Shown: positions 8,890 to 17,584 of the stretch, in pieces | How positions within the stretch are numbered: position 1 is the stretch's first letter | How the letters are laid out: each line of letters starts with the position of its first letter | Source of the DNA: Paracidovorax cattleyae | GTDB lineage: Bacteria; Pseudomonadota; Gammaproteobacteria; Burkholderiales; Burkholderiaceae_C | Assembly (NCBI RefSeq): GCF_900104515.1 | Contig: NZ_FNJL01000026.1 | Span: 18,402-82,401, forward strand | DNA: 64,000 bases | Direction of reading: 5' to 3' | Program-made: the position numbers and the translations under genes | The notes under the pieces: generated by a model | What the model was told of the DNA's origin: nothing | The model's input: only the letters and a program-made list of their open reading frames with translations | Database searches by the model: none

Positions 8890-9975
8890 ATGCACCGCAG
8901 ACATCTCCTCCAGGCCGCCGGCACCCTGCCCCTGACCTCCCTGCTCACGACCCGCGCCGCCTTCGCCTTCGAAGGTGCCGAGCTCTACGCCGGCGAGCGC
9001 GCCCTCTACGACGAGGCGAAAAAGGAGGGCCTGTGCGTCTCCTTCGACACCGGCCCCGAATGGGCGAACTGGAAATCGCTGTTCCGCGACTTCAAGAAGC
9101 GCTACCCCGAGATCGAGCTGACCTACAACGACCTGGGCTCGGCCGCCACCGTGGTCGCGCTGGAGAAGATGCGCCGCCGCCCGCAGGCCGACACCGCCTA
9201 TTACTTCGCCGCCTCGGCCGTCGATGCGGTGAAGAAGGACGTGGTCGCCCCCTTCAAGCCGCTGCACTTCGACAAGCTCCCCGACGTCTTCCGCGACGCC
9301 GAAGGCCGCTGGTTCACCATCCACACCCTGAACATCGCCTTCCTGGTCAACAGGAAGCTGGTCAGGAACGTGCCCGCCGGCTGGGCCGACCTGCTCAAGC
9401 CCGAATACAAGGGCGCCGTCACGTACCTCGACCCGCGCAGCACCGGCGTGGGCCAGGTGATGGCCTTCGCCGCCGCCTATGCCAACGGCGGCAGCGTGGA
9501 CGACATCAAGCCCGGCATCGACTACCTGGGCCGCCTGCATGCGGCCGGCAACGTGCAGCGCGTGGAAGGCACCACGCCTTACGCCAAGTTCCTCAAGGGC
9601 GAGATCCCCGTCTGGATCGGCTACGAGAACGACGGCCTCAAGGCCAAGTTCAGCGACGGCATGGGCGACGACTGCGCCGTGGTCATCCCCCGGGAGGCCA
9701 GCGTGGCCGCGCCCTACGCCATCAGCCTGGTCAAAAACGGCCCCAACCCCAACGCCGGCAAGCTGTGGCTCAACTTCATCATGAGCACTGCCGGCCAGCA
9801 ACTCTTCGCCCAGGGCTTCGTGCGCCCGGCCGTGCCCGGCACGCCGCTGCCCGCCGACATCGCCGCCAGGATGCCCGCCGCACCGCAGATCCGCCCGCTG
9901 GACGTGGTCAAGGCCGCCGCCCGCAAGGCCGAGGTGGACCAGCTCTGGGCCCAGGTGGCGCTGGCCGCCAAGTAA
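8890..9975 (+). CDS. Periplasmic substrate-binding protein of ABC importer
   Basis: 361-residue family 1-type extracellular solute-binding protein (FbpA/PotD/ThiB-like fold). It has an export signal with an Arg pair (HRRHLLQAAGTLPL) and probable cleavage after AAFA. The Arg-Arg-x-Leu-Leu pattern is Tat-like but not decisive. The body has the typical hinge-and-lobe features (WADLLKPEYKGAVTYLDP; IPVWIGYEND). Candidate ligands in this family are ferric iron, polyamines, thiamine or phosphonates. No tyrosine pair typical of ferric-binding proteins is obvious, so I do not assign the ligand. A ribosome site (aggag) precedes the ATG. Confidence 0.85.
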   Translation: MHRRHLLQAAGTLPLTSLLTTRAAFAFEGAELYAGERALYDEAKKEGLCVSFDTGPEWANWKSLFRDFKKRYPEIELTYNDLGSAATVVALEKMRRRPQADTAYYFAASAVDAVKKDVVAPFKPLHFDKLPDVFRDAEGRWFTIHTLNIAFLVNRKLVRNVPAGWADLLKPEYKGAVTYLDPRSTGVGQVMAFAAAYANGGSVDDIKPGIDYLGRLHAAGNVQRVEGTTPYAKFLKGEIPVWIGYENDGLKAKFSDGMGDDCAVVIPREASVAAPYAISLVKNGPNPNAGKLWLNFIMSTAGQQLFAQGFVRPAVPGTPLPADIAARMPAAPQIRPLDVVKAAARKAEVDQLWAQVALAAK

Positions 9976-9983
9976 GTCCATCC

Positions 9984-10814
9984 ATGATCCGCCGCTTCGG
10001 TGCCTGGCCCGCCTGGGCCTTCATGGCGCTCTTCTTCGCGCTGCCGCTGGCCGCGCTGGTGCCCGAGGCGTTTGCCGAACGCGGCAGCGCCTTCGGCCGG
10101 CTCTTCGCGAACCCGCTGCTGCCCGCCGCGCTGCGCAACACGCTGGCGCTGGGGCTGACGGCCGGCAGCGTGTCGGCCCTGGTGGGCACGGCAGTGGCCA
10201 TCGAGCTGGCGCGCCAGCCGGCCGCGCGCCGGCGCTGGATGATGGCCCTGCTGGGCCTGCCGCTGGCGTTCTCGGGCCTGGTAATCGCCTACGGCTTCAT
10301 CCTGGCCTTCGGCCGTGCAGGCTTCGTCACCCAGCTGCTGGCCCGGCTGGGCGCCGACCCGGCGCAGGTGGGCGGCTGGATCTACGGTGCGGGCGGCCTG
10401 GGGCTGGCCTATGCCTATTACCTGGTGCCGCGGGTGGCGCTGTCGCTCTACCCCGTGTTCGCCAACCTCGACCTGCGCCCCATGCTGGCAGCGCGCACCC
10501 TGGGCGCCACGCGCTGGCGCGCCTTCAACGACACGGTGGTGGCCGAGGTCGCGCCCTCGGTGCTGTCCAACGCCTGCCTGGTGGCGGCCATCGCCATGGG
10601 CACCTATGGCACGGCCCTGGCCCTGGCGGGAACGCAACTCAACATCCTGCCGCTGATGCTCTATGCCCAGGTGGGCGACGGCGGATCGGACTTCGGCGTG
10701 GCCGCGGCCCTGTCGCTGCTGCTGATGGCGCTGTGCGTCATCGTGATGGGCGCGGGCGACGCGCTGGCGCGCAGGCGCGAGCGGAATACGACACATGCAA
10801 GCACGACGCACTGA
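9984..10814 (+). CDS. Second ABC transporter permease
   Basis: 276-residue permease with about six membrane segments, starting with MALFFALPLAALVPEAF. An EAA-like loop (LAARTLGATRWRAFNDTVV) lies near residues 166-184. It completes the importer: two permeases, one ATPase and one binding protein, with the binding protein gene between ATPase and second permease. The ATG is 8 bases after the binding protein stop. Its 3' end overlaps the following SLOG-protein gene by 20 bases in another frame. Confidence 0.87.
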   Translation: MIRRFGAWPAWAFMALFFALPLAALVPEAFAERGSAFGRLFANPLLPAALRNTLALGLTAGSVSALVGTAVAIELARQPAARRRWMMALLGLPLAFSGLVIAYGFILAFGRAGFVTQLLARLGADPAQVGGWIYGAGGLGLAYAYYLVPRVALSLYPVFANLDLRPMLAARTLGATRWRAFNDTVVAEVAPSVLSNACLVAAIAMGTYGTALALAGTQLNILPLMLYAQVGDGGSDFGVAAALSLLLMALCVIVMGAGDALARRRERNTTHASTTH

Positions 10815-11376
10815 CACCCAGCAAGGCAGCGAAGACGGCGGCCCGGCCCCCACCACCCTGCCGCCCGCAGTGCGCACGGCCCTGCAACAGCTGGCCGGGC
10901 ACCAGCGCGGCCCCCGGCGTCACCGGCGGCCGGTGGGCATCATCGGCCCGGGCGACGGCGGCGAGCGCGAATGCAGTGCCGCCCGGCAAGTGGCCCGGGC
11001 GCTGGCCGGCGCGGGCATCGCCATCGTGTGTGGCGGGCGCGGCGGTGTGATGGCCGCCGCATCGCAGGGCGCGGCCGAGGCCGGGGGCCTCGCCATCGGC
11101 ATCCTGCCCGAAGAGGACGAGCGCAATGCCAACGACTGGCTGGGCGTGGCGCTGCCCACCGGCATGGGGGAAATGCGCAACGCCCTCATCGCCCGCAGCG
11201 CCGTCTGCCTGGTCGCCATCGGCGGCAACATGGGCACGCTGTCGGAAATGGCGCTGGGCCTGAAATGGGGCACACCCGTCTTCGTGATGCACGGCGACGT
11301 GGCCCTGCCGGGCGCCGTGCCCGTGGCGGACGTGGCGGAGATGCTGGCCCGCGTGGCGGCATGCCTGCTGGAATGA
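10795..11376 (+). CDS. SLOG-superfamily protein, TIGR00725-like (LOG/DprA-type Rossmann fold)
   Basis: 193 residues. The Gly-rich signature CGGRGGVMAAASQGAAEAGG (about residues 80-99), followed by IGILP and by GEMRNALIARSA, matches the TIGR00725 group of the LOG/SLOG Rossmann-fold superfamily. Members bind nucleotides or nucleotide-derived ligands; most are uncharacterised, and this group lacks a proven reaction. The first 50 residues are basic and low in complexity. The start lies inside the 3' end of the upstream permease gene, so it is very likely cotranscribed with the importer. That hints at a role with the imported compound, but the function is unknown. Confidence 0.75.
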   Translation: MQARRTDTQQGSEDGGPAPTTLPPAVRTALQQLAGHQRGPRRHRRPVGIIGPGDGGERECSAARQVARALAGAGIAIVCGGRGGVMAAASQGAAEAGGLAIGILPEEDERNANDWLGVALPTGMGEMRNALIARSAVCLVAIGGNMGTLSEMALGLKWGTPVFVMHGDVALPGAVPVADVAEMLARVAACLLE

Positions 11377-11427
11377 GGCGCCGGCGCGGCGGGGCAGCAG
11401 CGCACACCCGCGTGCCGCGCGCGCACG

Positions 11428-11450
11428 AAAAAGGGCACCTTGCGGTGCCC
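11428..11450 (-). terminator. Rho-independent terminator of the small membrane-protein gene
   Basis: Perfect 7-bp stem gggcacc / ggtgccc with a 4-base loop (11433-11450). On the minus strand it is followed by ttttt. It lies 62 bases beyond the stop of the minus-strand gene that ends at 11512 and may also block read-through from the SLOG gene. Confidence 0.75.
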
Positions 11451-11511
11451 TGAAAAAGGTGCCGGGTCGCGGCCCCGGCCGGCCGGTCCCGGCCGATGGC
11501 CCGGAGCCTGA

Positions 11512-11943
11512 TCAGTAGTAGCGGCGGATGTTGTCCACGGCGATACCGTTCATGGCGCGGCTCAGATCGGCCATGATGCGGGCATCGTGCAGGGCGGCAT
11601 TCCAGGTCTTTTCGTCCTCGGCCTCACGGCGGCGGGCTTCCTTCCAGGCGTGGAAGCCGGCGCGCAGCATGGACGCGGTGCGGCGGACGGGGCCGGCCAG
11701 CAGGGCCAGAGCGGCGAAGGCGATCAGCCAGAGCACCATCCAGGCGGCGAGCGTGTGGCCTTCGCCCCACATGTCGATGACCTGGTTGGCCACCACCAGC
11801 ACGGCAGCCACGATGGCGGCCAGCAGCAGGGAGGAGGCGCCGCGTGCGCCGTCGAAGGCGCTCTTCAGGGTGGCGGCAGCCTGTTCGGCGCGTGCCACGC
11901 CGGGATGTTCGGTACGGTAGTCGATGTGTACAAAGTTCGTCAT
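11512..11943 (-). CDS. Small membrane protein with two predicted helices, unknown function
   Basis: 143 residues. Two neighbouring hydrophobic helices are visible (about residues 38-56, SLLLAAIVAAVLVVANQVI, and 66-85, AAWMVLWLIAFAALALLAG). They are flanked by a polar N-terminus and a charged C-terminal segment (HAWKEARRREAEDEK), probably a short coiled coil in the cytoplasm. The ATG at 11943 is the first good start. A terminator follows, and the gene is divergent from a LysR gene 126 bases away. I do not recognise a characterised family. Confidence 0.65.
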   Translation of the reverse strand: MTNFVHIDYRTEHPGVARAEQAAATLKSAFDGARGASSLLLAAIVAAVLVVANQVIDMWGEGHTLAAWMVLWLIAFAALALLAGPVRRTASMLRAGFHAWKEARRREAEDEKTWNAALHDARIMADLSRAMNGIAVDNIRRYY

Positions 11944-12069
11944 GATGCAGACCCTCTCAAACGCTTGTGGCGAAGTTGCCGGGCGAATGGAGGTATCTTA
12001 GGGTTTACCCCAGGGTTGTTCCACTTTATATTTTGAATCCCAGACATTCACAACGATGATGGTTCAGGC

Positions 12070-13071
12070 ATGCAGCCCGTCAATTTCCGCTCGCTCGACC
12101 TGAACCTCCTGCGTGTATTCGACGAGATCATGGCCGAGCGCAACCTCACCCGCGCCGCCGCCAAGCTCGCCCTGACCCAGCCCGCGGTGAGCAATGCCCT
12201 GCGCCGCCTGCGCGAAGTGCTGGGCGACGACCTCGTGGTGCGCAGCGGACAGGGGGTGGAGCCCACGCCCCGCGCTCTGGCCCTCTGGCCCCCGGTACGG
12301 CAGGCGCTCGCCCAGCTGCAGCAGTCGCTCGCCCCCGGCGCCTTCGATCCGGGGTCGGCCAACTCCACCTTCGTGCTCGCCATGGCCGACGCCACGGGCG
12401 CCACGCTGATCCCCCCGCTGGTGGAGATCGTGGAGCGCGAGGCGCCCGGCGTGTCGCTGCGGGTGGTGCCGCTCACCACGCGCGACCCGCGCGGCCTGCT
12501 GGACGATGAATCCACCGACATGGCCGTGGGCTACTTCCCCGCCGTGATGGCCGACCTCACGGCACGGGCGCAGACCGACAGCGTCATCGCCTATGAAAGC
12601 CTGCGGCTCTACGACGGCGAATATGTCTGCGTGATGCGCCAGGGCCATCCCCTCGCCCGCGAGCCGCTCACGCTGGACCAATACTGCGCGGCGCGCCATC
12701 TGCTGGTGAGCTTTTCGGGCAAGCCCTACGGCTTCATCGACGAGGCCCTGGCCGCGCTCGGCCGCGAACGGCGCATCGTGCTCACGGTGAACCAGTTTTT
12801 CACTGCCGGCCGGGTGGTGGCGACCACCGACCTGCTTACCGTGCTGCCGCGCCACTTCGTCGGCGTGGCGAGCCTGGGCGGGGAACTCGTCTGGCGTCCG
12901 CTGCCCATGCCGCTGCCCACCGTGCATGTGGATGCGCTCTGGCACCGCCGCAAGCTCCACGATGCCGCCCACCTCTGGCTGCGGGGCGCCATGGCGCGGT
13001 CGGCCCAGCACACGGCGGCGCGCCCTCCGGCAGCCGCGGCAGCGTCCGCACCGGAGAATCCGGGGGCATGA
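12070..13071 (+). CDS. LysR-family regulator, NodD/LeuO-like
   Basis: 333 residues. The N-terminus (FRSLDLNLLRVFDEIMAERN, then AAAKLALTQPAVSNALRRLR) is the pattern of the NodD/NahR/LeuO branch of LysR regulators. The effector-binding domain spans about residues 95-300; the C-terminus is an Ala-rich tail. The stop overlaps the start of the metallophosphoesterase gene (ATGA at 13068), so the two are cotranscribed. It is also divergent from the small membrane-protein gene at 11943, a second possible target. The effector is unknown. Confidence 0.88.
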   Translation: MQPVNFRSLDLNLLRVFDEIMAERNLTRAAAKLALTQPAVSNALRRLREVLGDDLVVRSGQGVEPTPRALALWPPVRQALAQLQQSLAPGAFDPGSANSTFVLAMADATGATLIPPLVEIVEREAPGVSLRVVPLTTRDPRGLLDDESTDMAVGYFPAVMADLTARAQTDSVIAYESLRLYDGEYVCVMRQGHPLAREPLTLDQYCAARHLLVSFSGKPYGFIDEALAALGRERRIVLTVNQFFTAGRVVATTDLLTVLPRHFVGVASLGGELVWRPLPMPLPTVHVDALWHRRKLHDAAHLWLRGAMARSAQHTAARPPAAAAASAPENPGA

Positions 13072-13919
13072 AGATCCAATTGCTGTCCGACCTGCACCTG
13101 GAGGCCCATCCCGCATTTCAGCCCAGCCCCGCACCGGGGGCCGACCTGCTCGTCCTGGCCGGGGACATCGGCTCCTACCAGACCGGCTCCCGCCTCGCGG
13201 ACGACGACGTCGGACTGGCGCGCTTTTCCCCGCTGCCGCAGCATGCGGGCTGGCCGGTGCCGGTGCTGTTCGTGCCGGGCAACCATGAATACGACCTGCA
13301 CGACTTCGACGCGGCGCGGGACCGCCTGCGCGCCACCTGCGAACGGCTGGGCCTGCAATGGCTCGACCGCGAGACGATGGTGCTGCAGGGCGTGCGCTTC
13401 GTGGGCACCACGCTCTGGAGCGACTTCGATGCACTGGCCCTGGACAAGAGCGACGGGGGCGCCGACATGGCGCGGCTGCTGCGCCACCGGGACAAGGCCT
13501 TCCGCGCCGCCAACTTCTACCTGAGCAAGACCGGAGGCACGCGCGGCGGCGAGCCCTTCCTGGCCGAGACGATGCGCGAAGAGGCGCTGCACTGCCAGGA
13601 CTGGCTGCGCAGCGCCCTGCAGGCCCCCTTCGACGGACCCACGGCAGTGGTCACCCACTTCGCCCCCAGCCTGCGCAGCGCCGACCCCCGCTATGGCCTG
13701 GTACCCGGCACGGCAGGCTTTTGCAACGCGCTGGACGACCTGCTGCCCCTGGCGCAGGTCTGGATGCACGGCCACCTGCATGCCCCCAGCGACTACACCG
13801 CGCAGGGCACCCGCCCGGACGGCAGCGCCTGGGCCTGCCGCGTGGTCGCCAACCCGCTGGGCTATGCGGGCAAGGGCGAGCAGGAGACTTTCCGGCCACA
13901 TTTCACCGTGACCGTATGA
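13068..13919 (+). CDS. Calcineurin-like metallophosphoesterase
   Basis: 283-residue cytoplasmic metal-dependent phosphoesterase. The five-block metal-binding signature is visible: SDLHLE (residues 6-11), AGDIG (about 30), GNHEYD (about 71), HFAPS (about 198) and GHLHAP (about 238). It shares a promoter with the upstream LysR gene, with which it overlaps by four bases. The substrate cannot be inferred; relatives act on phosphodiesters, nucleotides or phosphoproteins. Confidence 0.88.
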   Translation: MKIQLLSDLHLEAHPAFQPSPAPGADLLVLAGDIGSYQTGSRLADDDVGLARFSPLPQHAGWPVPVLFVPGNHEYDLHDFDAARDRLRATCERLGLQWLDRETMVLQGVRFVGTTLWSDFDALALDKSDGGADMARLLRHRDKAFRAANFYLSKTGGTRGGEPFLAETMREEALHCQDWLRSALQAPFDGPTAVVTHFAPSLRSADPRYGLVPGTAGFCNALDDLLPLAQVWMHGHLHAPSDYTAQGTRPDGSAWACRVVANPLGYAGKGEQETFRPHFTVTV

Positions 13920-14043
13920 TGGCGCCACGGGGAGCACCCACCCCGGCCCGCACGCGCACGGCAGCACAAAGATGACCCAGGTCAAGACAACAGGCACAGG
14001 CGCGCTTTAGCCTTTCCACCCCCTTTGTGAAGTCATCCCAAGC

Positions 14044-14469
14044 ATGAAAATCCTCCTCGCCGTCGACGGCAGCGCCTACACCAAGAAGATGCTGGCCTAC
14101 CTCGCCACGCATGACGAACTGCTCGCGGGCGGTGCGCACGACGTGACCGCCATCACCGTGCAATCGCCGCTGCCGCCCCGGGCCCGCGCGGCGCTGGGCA
14201 AGGACGTGGTCGAGAAGTACTACGCCGACGAGGCCGAGAAGGTCATCGGCCCCGTCGCCAAGTTCCTCTCCCGCCACGGCATCACCGCCAAGCGCCTCGT
14301 GAAGACCGGCCCCGTGGGCGAGACCATCGCCAAGGCCGCCGATGCGGGCAAGTTCGACCTGCTGGTCATGGGCTCCCACGGCCACGGCGCCCTGGGCCAG
14401 CTCGTCATGGGCTCGGTCAGCACCCAGGTGCTGGCCAGCAGCCGCGTCCCCGTGCTGCTGGTGCGCTGA
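14044..14469 (+). CDS. Universal stress protein, UspA family
   Basis: 141 residues, single Usp domain. It starts with the MKILLAVDGS strand-loop and carries the nucleotide-binding motif G-x2-G-x9-G-S (GSHGHGALGQLVMGSVS, about residues 111-127), so it is likely of the ATP-binding type. It stands alone, 124 bases after the metallophosphoesterase gene and convergent with the TetR gene. The role is probably stress survival; the partner is unknown. Confidence 0.92.
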   Translation: MKILLAVDGSAYTKKMLAYLATHDELLAGGAHDVTAITVQSPLPPRARAALGKDVVEKYYADEAEKVIGPVAKFLSRHGITAKRLVKTGPVGETIAKAADAGKFDLLVMGSHGHGALGQLVMGSVSTQVLASSRVPVLLVR

Positions 14470-14481
14470 AGCAGCGGCTTG

Positions 14482-14518
14482 CCATCAGAAGGCCGCGGAG
14501 CAGGCCGCGCTCAGGGGG
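14482..14518 (-). repeat. Short derivative of the interspersed gene-end repeat (copy C)
   Basis: A 37-bp sequence that keeps only the two ends of the repeat found at 22911-23095 and 40614-40783. Read on the minus strand, ccccctgag is joined directly to a ggcctgctccgcggcc end and tctgatgg. The middle of about 140 bases is missing. Its first bases supply the TGA stop of the TetR gene. Confidence 0.75.
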
Positions 14519-15140
14519 ATGCCCTGCTTTTCAATCCGTCGAAGCAGGTCTGCACCGCCCAGTCCACGATCTGTTCATCGGTATAGCCGCCCTGCTCCCG
14601 CAGCATGGACAGCAGCGGATCGGCGCTGCGGGCATAGATGGAGTAGAGAATCACCTCGGCCGGCAGCACCCGGCTCAGCAGGCCTTCGCCCTGCGCGGCG
14701 GTGATCCATTCCATGACCCGTGCACTCACGCATTGCAGGGCGCTCTGGTAGGCCGCGCATTCCTTGAGCGGCCGCTGCAGGCCCGAATTGCGGCTGAGCA
14801 GCAGCGGCAGCTCGTCGGTGAGCTGCAGCGAGAGCAGCCAGCGCAGCAGCCGCTGGAGGCAGTCGAGCGGCGGAAGGCCCGGAGGCAGCCCTTCGAGGAA
14901 CTCGCTCAGGCGCTCGACCGCGCGCGCCATGGCCGTCGCGCAGAGATCTTCCTTGCCGGCGAAATGCTTGTAGAGACTGGCCTTGGCCACGCCCACCTCG
15001 GCGGCGACCTCGTCGAGCGTCATGGCCTCGAAGCCCTTTTCGCCCAGCAGCCGGCCTGCGGCGGCGACGATGGCCTGGGCGCGGGCCTCGTGCATCTGTG
15101 CCCTGAAGGAGCGGCGGGGTGGCGGGGAAGGCGTATTCAT
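14511..15140 (-). CDS. TetR-family transcriptional regulator
   Basis: 209 residues. The N-terminal helix-turn-helix is typical (IVAAAGRLLGEKGFEAMTL, then GVAKASLYKHFAGKEDL, about residues 20-65). The C-terminal half is the TetR ligand and dimer domain. The ATG at 15140 is chosen; an in-frame GTG lies two codons upstream. No divergent partner gene is adjacent, so it may act on itself or on a distant target. Its last codons and stop (…SRASP then TGA) lie within the end of a repeat element, so the C-terminus has probably been altered by that insertion. Confidence 0.86.
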   Translation of the reverse strand: MNTPSPPPRRSFRAQMHEARAQAIVAAAGRLLGEKGFEAMTLDEVAAEVGVAKASLYKHFAGKEDLCATAMARAVERLSEFLEGLPPGLPPLDCLQRLLRWLLSLQLTDELPLLLSRNSGLQRPLKECAAYQSALQCVSARVMEWITAAQGEGLLSRVLPAEVILYSIYARSADPLLSMLREQGGYTDEQIVDWAVQTCFDGLKSRASP

Positions 15141-15193
15141 GTACACATCTTAGGGCCTGCGTCAAGGCTCCATCACCACGGTCGAGTTGCCGG

Positions 15194-16108
15194 TCACGCG
15201 GCGGCGAGCGAGCGCGCGGCGGTGGCCATCAGCGCGTCGGTGAGCGAGTCCAGCACTTCGGACTCCAGGTTCCAGCAATGCCAGTAAAGCTGGATCGGCA
15301 GGGCGTGGCCGGGCGCGAGATCCACCAGCGCCCCGCTGGCGAGGGCGGGACGCGCGAGCAGCTCGGGAACCACTCCAGCCCCCCAGCCGGCGATGACCGC
15401 GCGCACCTGGCCTTCGGAACTGGGCACGAAGAGGTGGTGCAGCGCCACGCGCTTGAGACCGAACGTCCGCATGATGAACTCCGACTGCATGTCGTCCTTG
15501 CGGTTGAACGACAGGAACGGCACGTCGCGGAAGTTGTGCGGCGTCAGGCCCTGGGGCAGGTGCCGGGCCGCCAGGCCCGGGGAGGCCACCGCCACGTAGC
15601 GCATGGCGCCCAGCGGCACGACCTTGCAGCCCCGCAGCGCCTGCTTGAGCGTGGTCACGCAGCCCAGCACCTGGCCCGAGCGCAGCCACTCCTGGGTGAA
15701 GTCCTGGTCGTCCACGATGATTTCGATGGGCAGGCGCTGGCGGGCCAGGTCGTGCAGCGCGTCCAGCGCCCAGGTGGCGATGCTGTCGGCATTGATGGCG
15801 ATGGCGATGCGCTCGTCCTCGCGGGCGCCGCCGGGCGCGCTGGGGGCGAGCTCCTGCAGGTCGCGCTCCAGGTCGGCGCGCAGCAGGCGCAGCTGCTTGG
15901 TGTGCTTGAGCAGCAGCTGCCCTGCGCTGGTGGGCTTGAGGGGCCGGCTGCGCACGATCAGCACGGAGCCCACCTGCGCCTCCAGCGCCCGCAGGCGCTG
16001 CGAGACGGCCGACTGGGTGACGTTCAGGCGCTGCGCCGCACGCTCGAAGCCCCCCTCTTCCACGATGGCGGCCAGGCATTCCAGGGCGGCAGGATCGAAG
16101 GTGCTCAT
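15194..16108 (-). CDS. LysR-family regulator, ArgP/LysG-like
   Basis: 304 residues. The start (MSTFDPAALECLAAIVEEGG, then AAQRLNVTQSAVSQRLRALE) and the inner sequence NADSIATWALDAL match the ArgP/IciA/LysG branch, whose members sense arginine or lysine and usually control a LysE/ArgO exporter. Here the divergent neighbour is dadA (89 bp apart) instead of an exporter. The likely target is therefore D-amino-acid catabolism, which is inference. The intergenic region holds an inverted repeat that could be its site. A second, broken ArgP-like gene next to an exporter remnant lies at 42.8-43.6 kb. Confidence 0.88.
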   Translation of the reverse strand: MSTFDPAALECLAAIVEEGGFERAAQRLNVTQSAVSQRLRALEAQVGSVLIVRSRPLKPTSAGQLLLKHTKQLRLLRADLERDLQELAPSAPGGAREDERIAIAINADSIATWALDALHDLARQRLPIEIIVDDQDFTQEWLRSGQVLGCVTTLKQALRGCKVVPLGAMRYVAVASPGLAARHLPQGLTPHNFRDVPFLSFNRKDDMQSEFIMRTFGLKRVALHHLFVPSSEGQVRAVIAGWGAGVVPELLARPALASGALVDLAPGHALPIQLYWHCWNLESEVLDSLTDALMATAARSLAAA

Positions 16109-16142
16109 GGCGGGTGGCCCATTAGACGAACTGATGAATTTG

Positions 16143-16160
16143 GAGGAAGTTTAATTCCTC
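16143..16160. promoter_or_regulatory. Inverted repeat in the argP-like/dadA divergent region
   Basis: gaggaa and ttcctc arms separated by six bases, in an AT-rich stretch between the divergent starts. The symmetry and position suit a LysR-type binding site; this is inferred and not proven. A second small hairpin (ccgcag / ctgcgg, 16178-16193) ends 4 bases before the dadA ATG. Confidence 0.4.
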
Positions 16161-16197
16161 TTCAAAAAAACCAGGCGCCGCAGCACACTGCGGAGCC

Positions 16198-17532
16198 ATG
16201 AAAACCATCGTCCTCGGAGCCGGCATCATCGGCATCAGCACCGCGTGGCACCTGCTCGAGCGCGGACATGAAGTCATCGTCGTCGATCGCCAGCCCGATG
16301 CGTCGCTGGAGACCAGCTACGCCAATGCGGCGCAGATCTCGGTGAGCTATTGCGAGCCCTGGGCGAACCGCGAGGCGCCCTGGAAGGCGCTCAAGTGGAT
16401 GTTCGACAAGGAGGCTCCGCTGCTGTTGCGCCCCCAGCTGGACTGGGAGCAGTGGCGCTGGAGCCTGAAGTTCCTCGCGCAGTGCAACGACGCCGCCTTC
16501 GCCCGCAACGTGCAGCAGATCGTGGCACTGGGGGCGTACAGCCATGCCGCGCTCAAGGACATGGTGCGCGCCACCGGCATCGGGTACCACCGGCTCGAGC
16601 GCGGCATCGCCCACTTCTACACCGACCAGAAATCCTTCGATGCGGCCGGCAAGGCCGTGGACCTGATGCGCCAGTACGGCGTGCAGCGCCGCATCGTGAG
16701 CCGCGACGAACTGCTGCAGATCGAGCCGGCGTTCCGCGCCTATGGCGACCGCATCACCGGCGGCACCTACACCAGCACCGACGAGAGCGGCGATGCCCGG
16801 GTGTTCACCCAGGCGCTGGCACGCCGCTGCGCAGAGCGGGGCGCCCGGTTCCTCTTCGGGCACGACGTGCTGCGGCTGCAGCGCACGGGCGACGCGATCG
16901 ACGCCGTCACGGTGCGCTCCCGCGAGCCCGGCTCGGCCGCGCAGGAACTGCGTGCCGACGCGTTCGTGGTGGCCTGCGGCTCCTACACGGCGCCGCTGCT
17001 GCGCACGGTGGGCGTGGACCTGCCCATCTACCCCGGCAAGGGCTACAGCGCCACCTTCCCGCTGCTCAAGCCCGAGGGCGCGCCCATGGTCTCCACCATC
17101 GACGACGGCAAGAAGATCGCTATGAGCCGCCTTGGCAATTTCCTGCGCGTGGCCGGCACGATCGAACTGGGGGGCTATGACCTCTCCCTGGACAGCCCCG
17201 TGGCCCGCGCGCGCTGCCACATGCTCTCGCGCCGCATCGCCGAGATCCTGCCCGGCGTGTGCGACACGCGCACGCCCGAGGAAGGCGGCAATCCGCAATA
17301 CTGGACCGGGCTGCGCCCTGCCACGCCGACCAACATCCCGTTCATCGGCCGCACGCGCGTGGGCAAGCTCTGGGTGAACGCAGGCCACGGCACGCTGGGC
17401 TGGACGCACGGCGCGGGCTCGGGCAAGGCGATGGCCGAGCTGCTGAGCGGCGAGCGGCCCGCGATGGATTTCGGCTTCCTCGGCTGCGGCGCGCAGGGCC
17501 GCCAGGCGAGCGGCACCCCCGTCGCCGCCTGA
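16198..17532 (+). CDS. dadA: D-amino acid dehydrogenase DadA
   Basis: 444-residue FAD enzyme oxidising D-amino acids (D-alanine in the type case) to 2-oxo acids, passing electrons to the respiratory chain at the inner membrane. The N-terminal FAD-binding GxGxxG is clear (LGAGIIGISTAWHLLERGHEV from residue 6). Family markers are ETSYANAAQIS and, at the C-terminus, GLRPATPTNIPFIG and NAGHGTLGWTHGAGS. Length fits DadA. No dadX racemase gene is adjacent. It is divergent from an ArgP-like regulator, an unusual partner for dadA, which is Lrp-controlled in enterics. Confidence 0.93.
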   Translation: MKTIVLGAGIIGISTAWHLLERGHEVIVVDRQPDASLETSYANAAQISVSYCEPWANREAPWKALKWMFDKEAPLLLRPQLDWEQWRWSLKFLAQCNDAAFARNVQQIVALGAYSHAALKDMVRATGIGYHRLERGIAHFYTDQKSFDAAGKAVDLMRQYGVQRRIVSRDELLQIEPAFRAYGDRITGGTYTSTDESGDARVFTQALARRCAERGARFLFGHDVLRLQRTGDAIDAVTVRSREPGSAAQELRADAFVVACGSYTAPLLRTVGVDLPIYPGKGYSATFPLLKPEGAPMVSTIDDGKKIAMSRLGNFLRVAGTIELGGYDLSLDSPVARARCHMLSRRIAEILPGVCDTRTPEEGGNPQYWTGLRPATPTNIPFIGRTRVGKLWVNAGHGTLGWTHGAGSGKAMAELLSGERPAMDFGFLGCGAQGRQASGTPVAA

Positions 17533-17584
17533 CACGGGCGGCCCCAGGCCCGGCTGGCGGGCGTGCAGCGCTACCATCTCGCGC

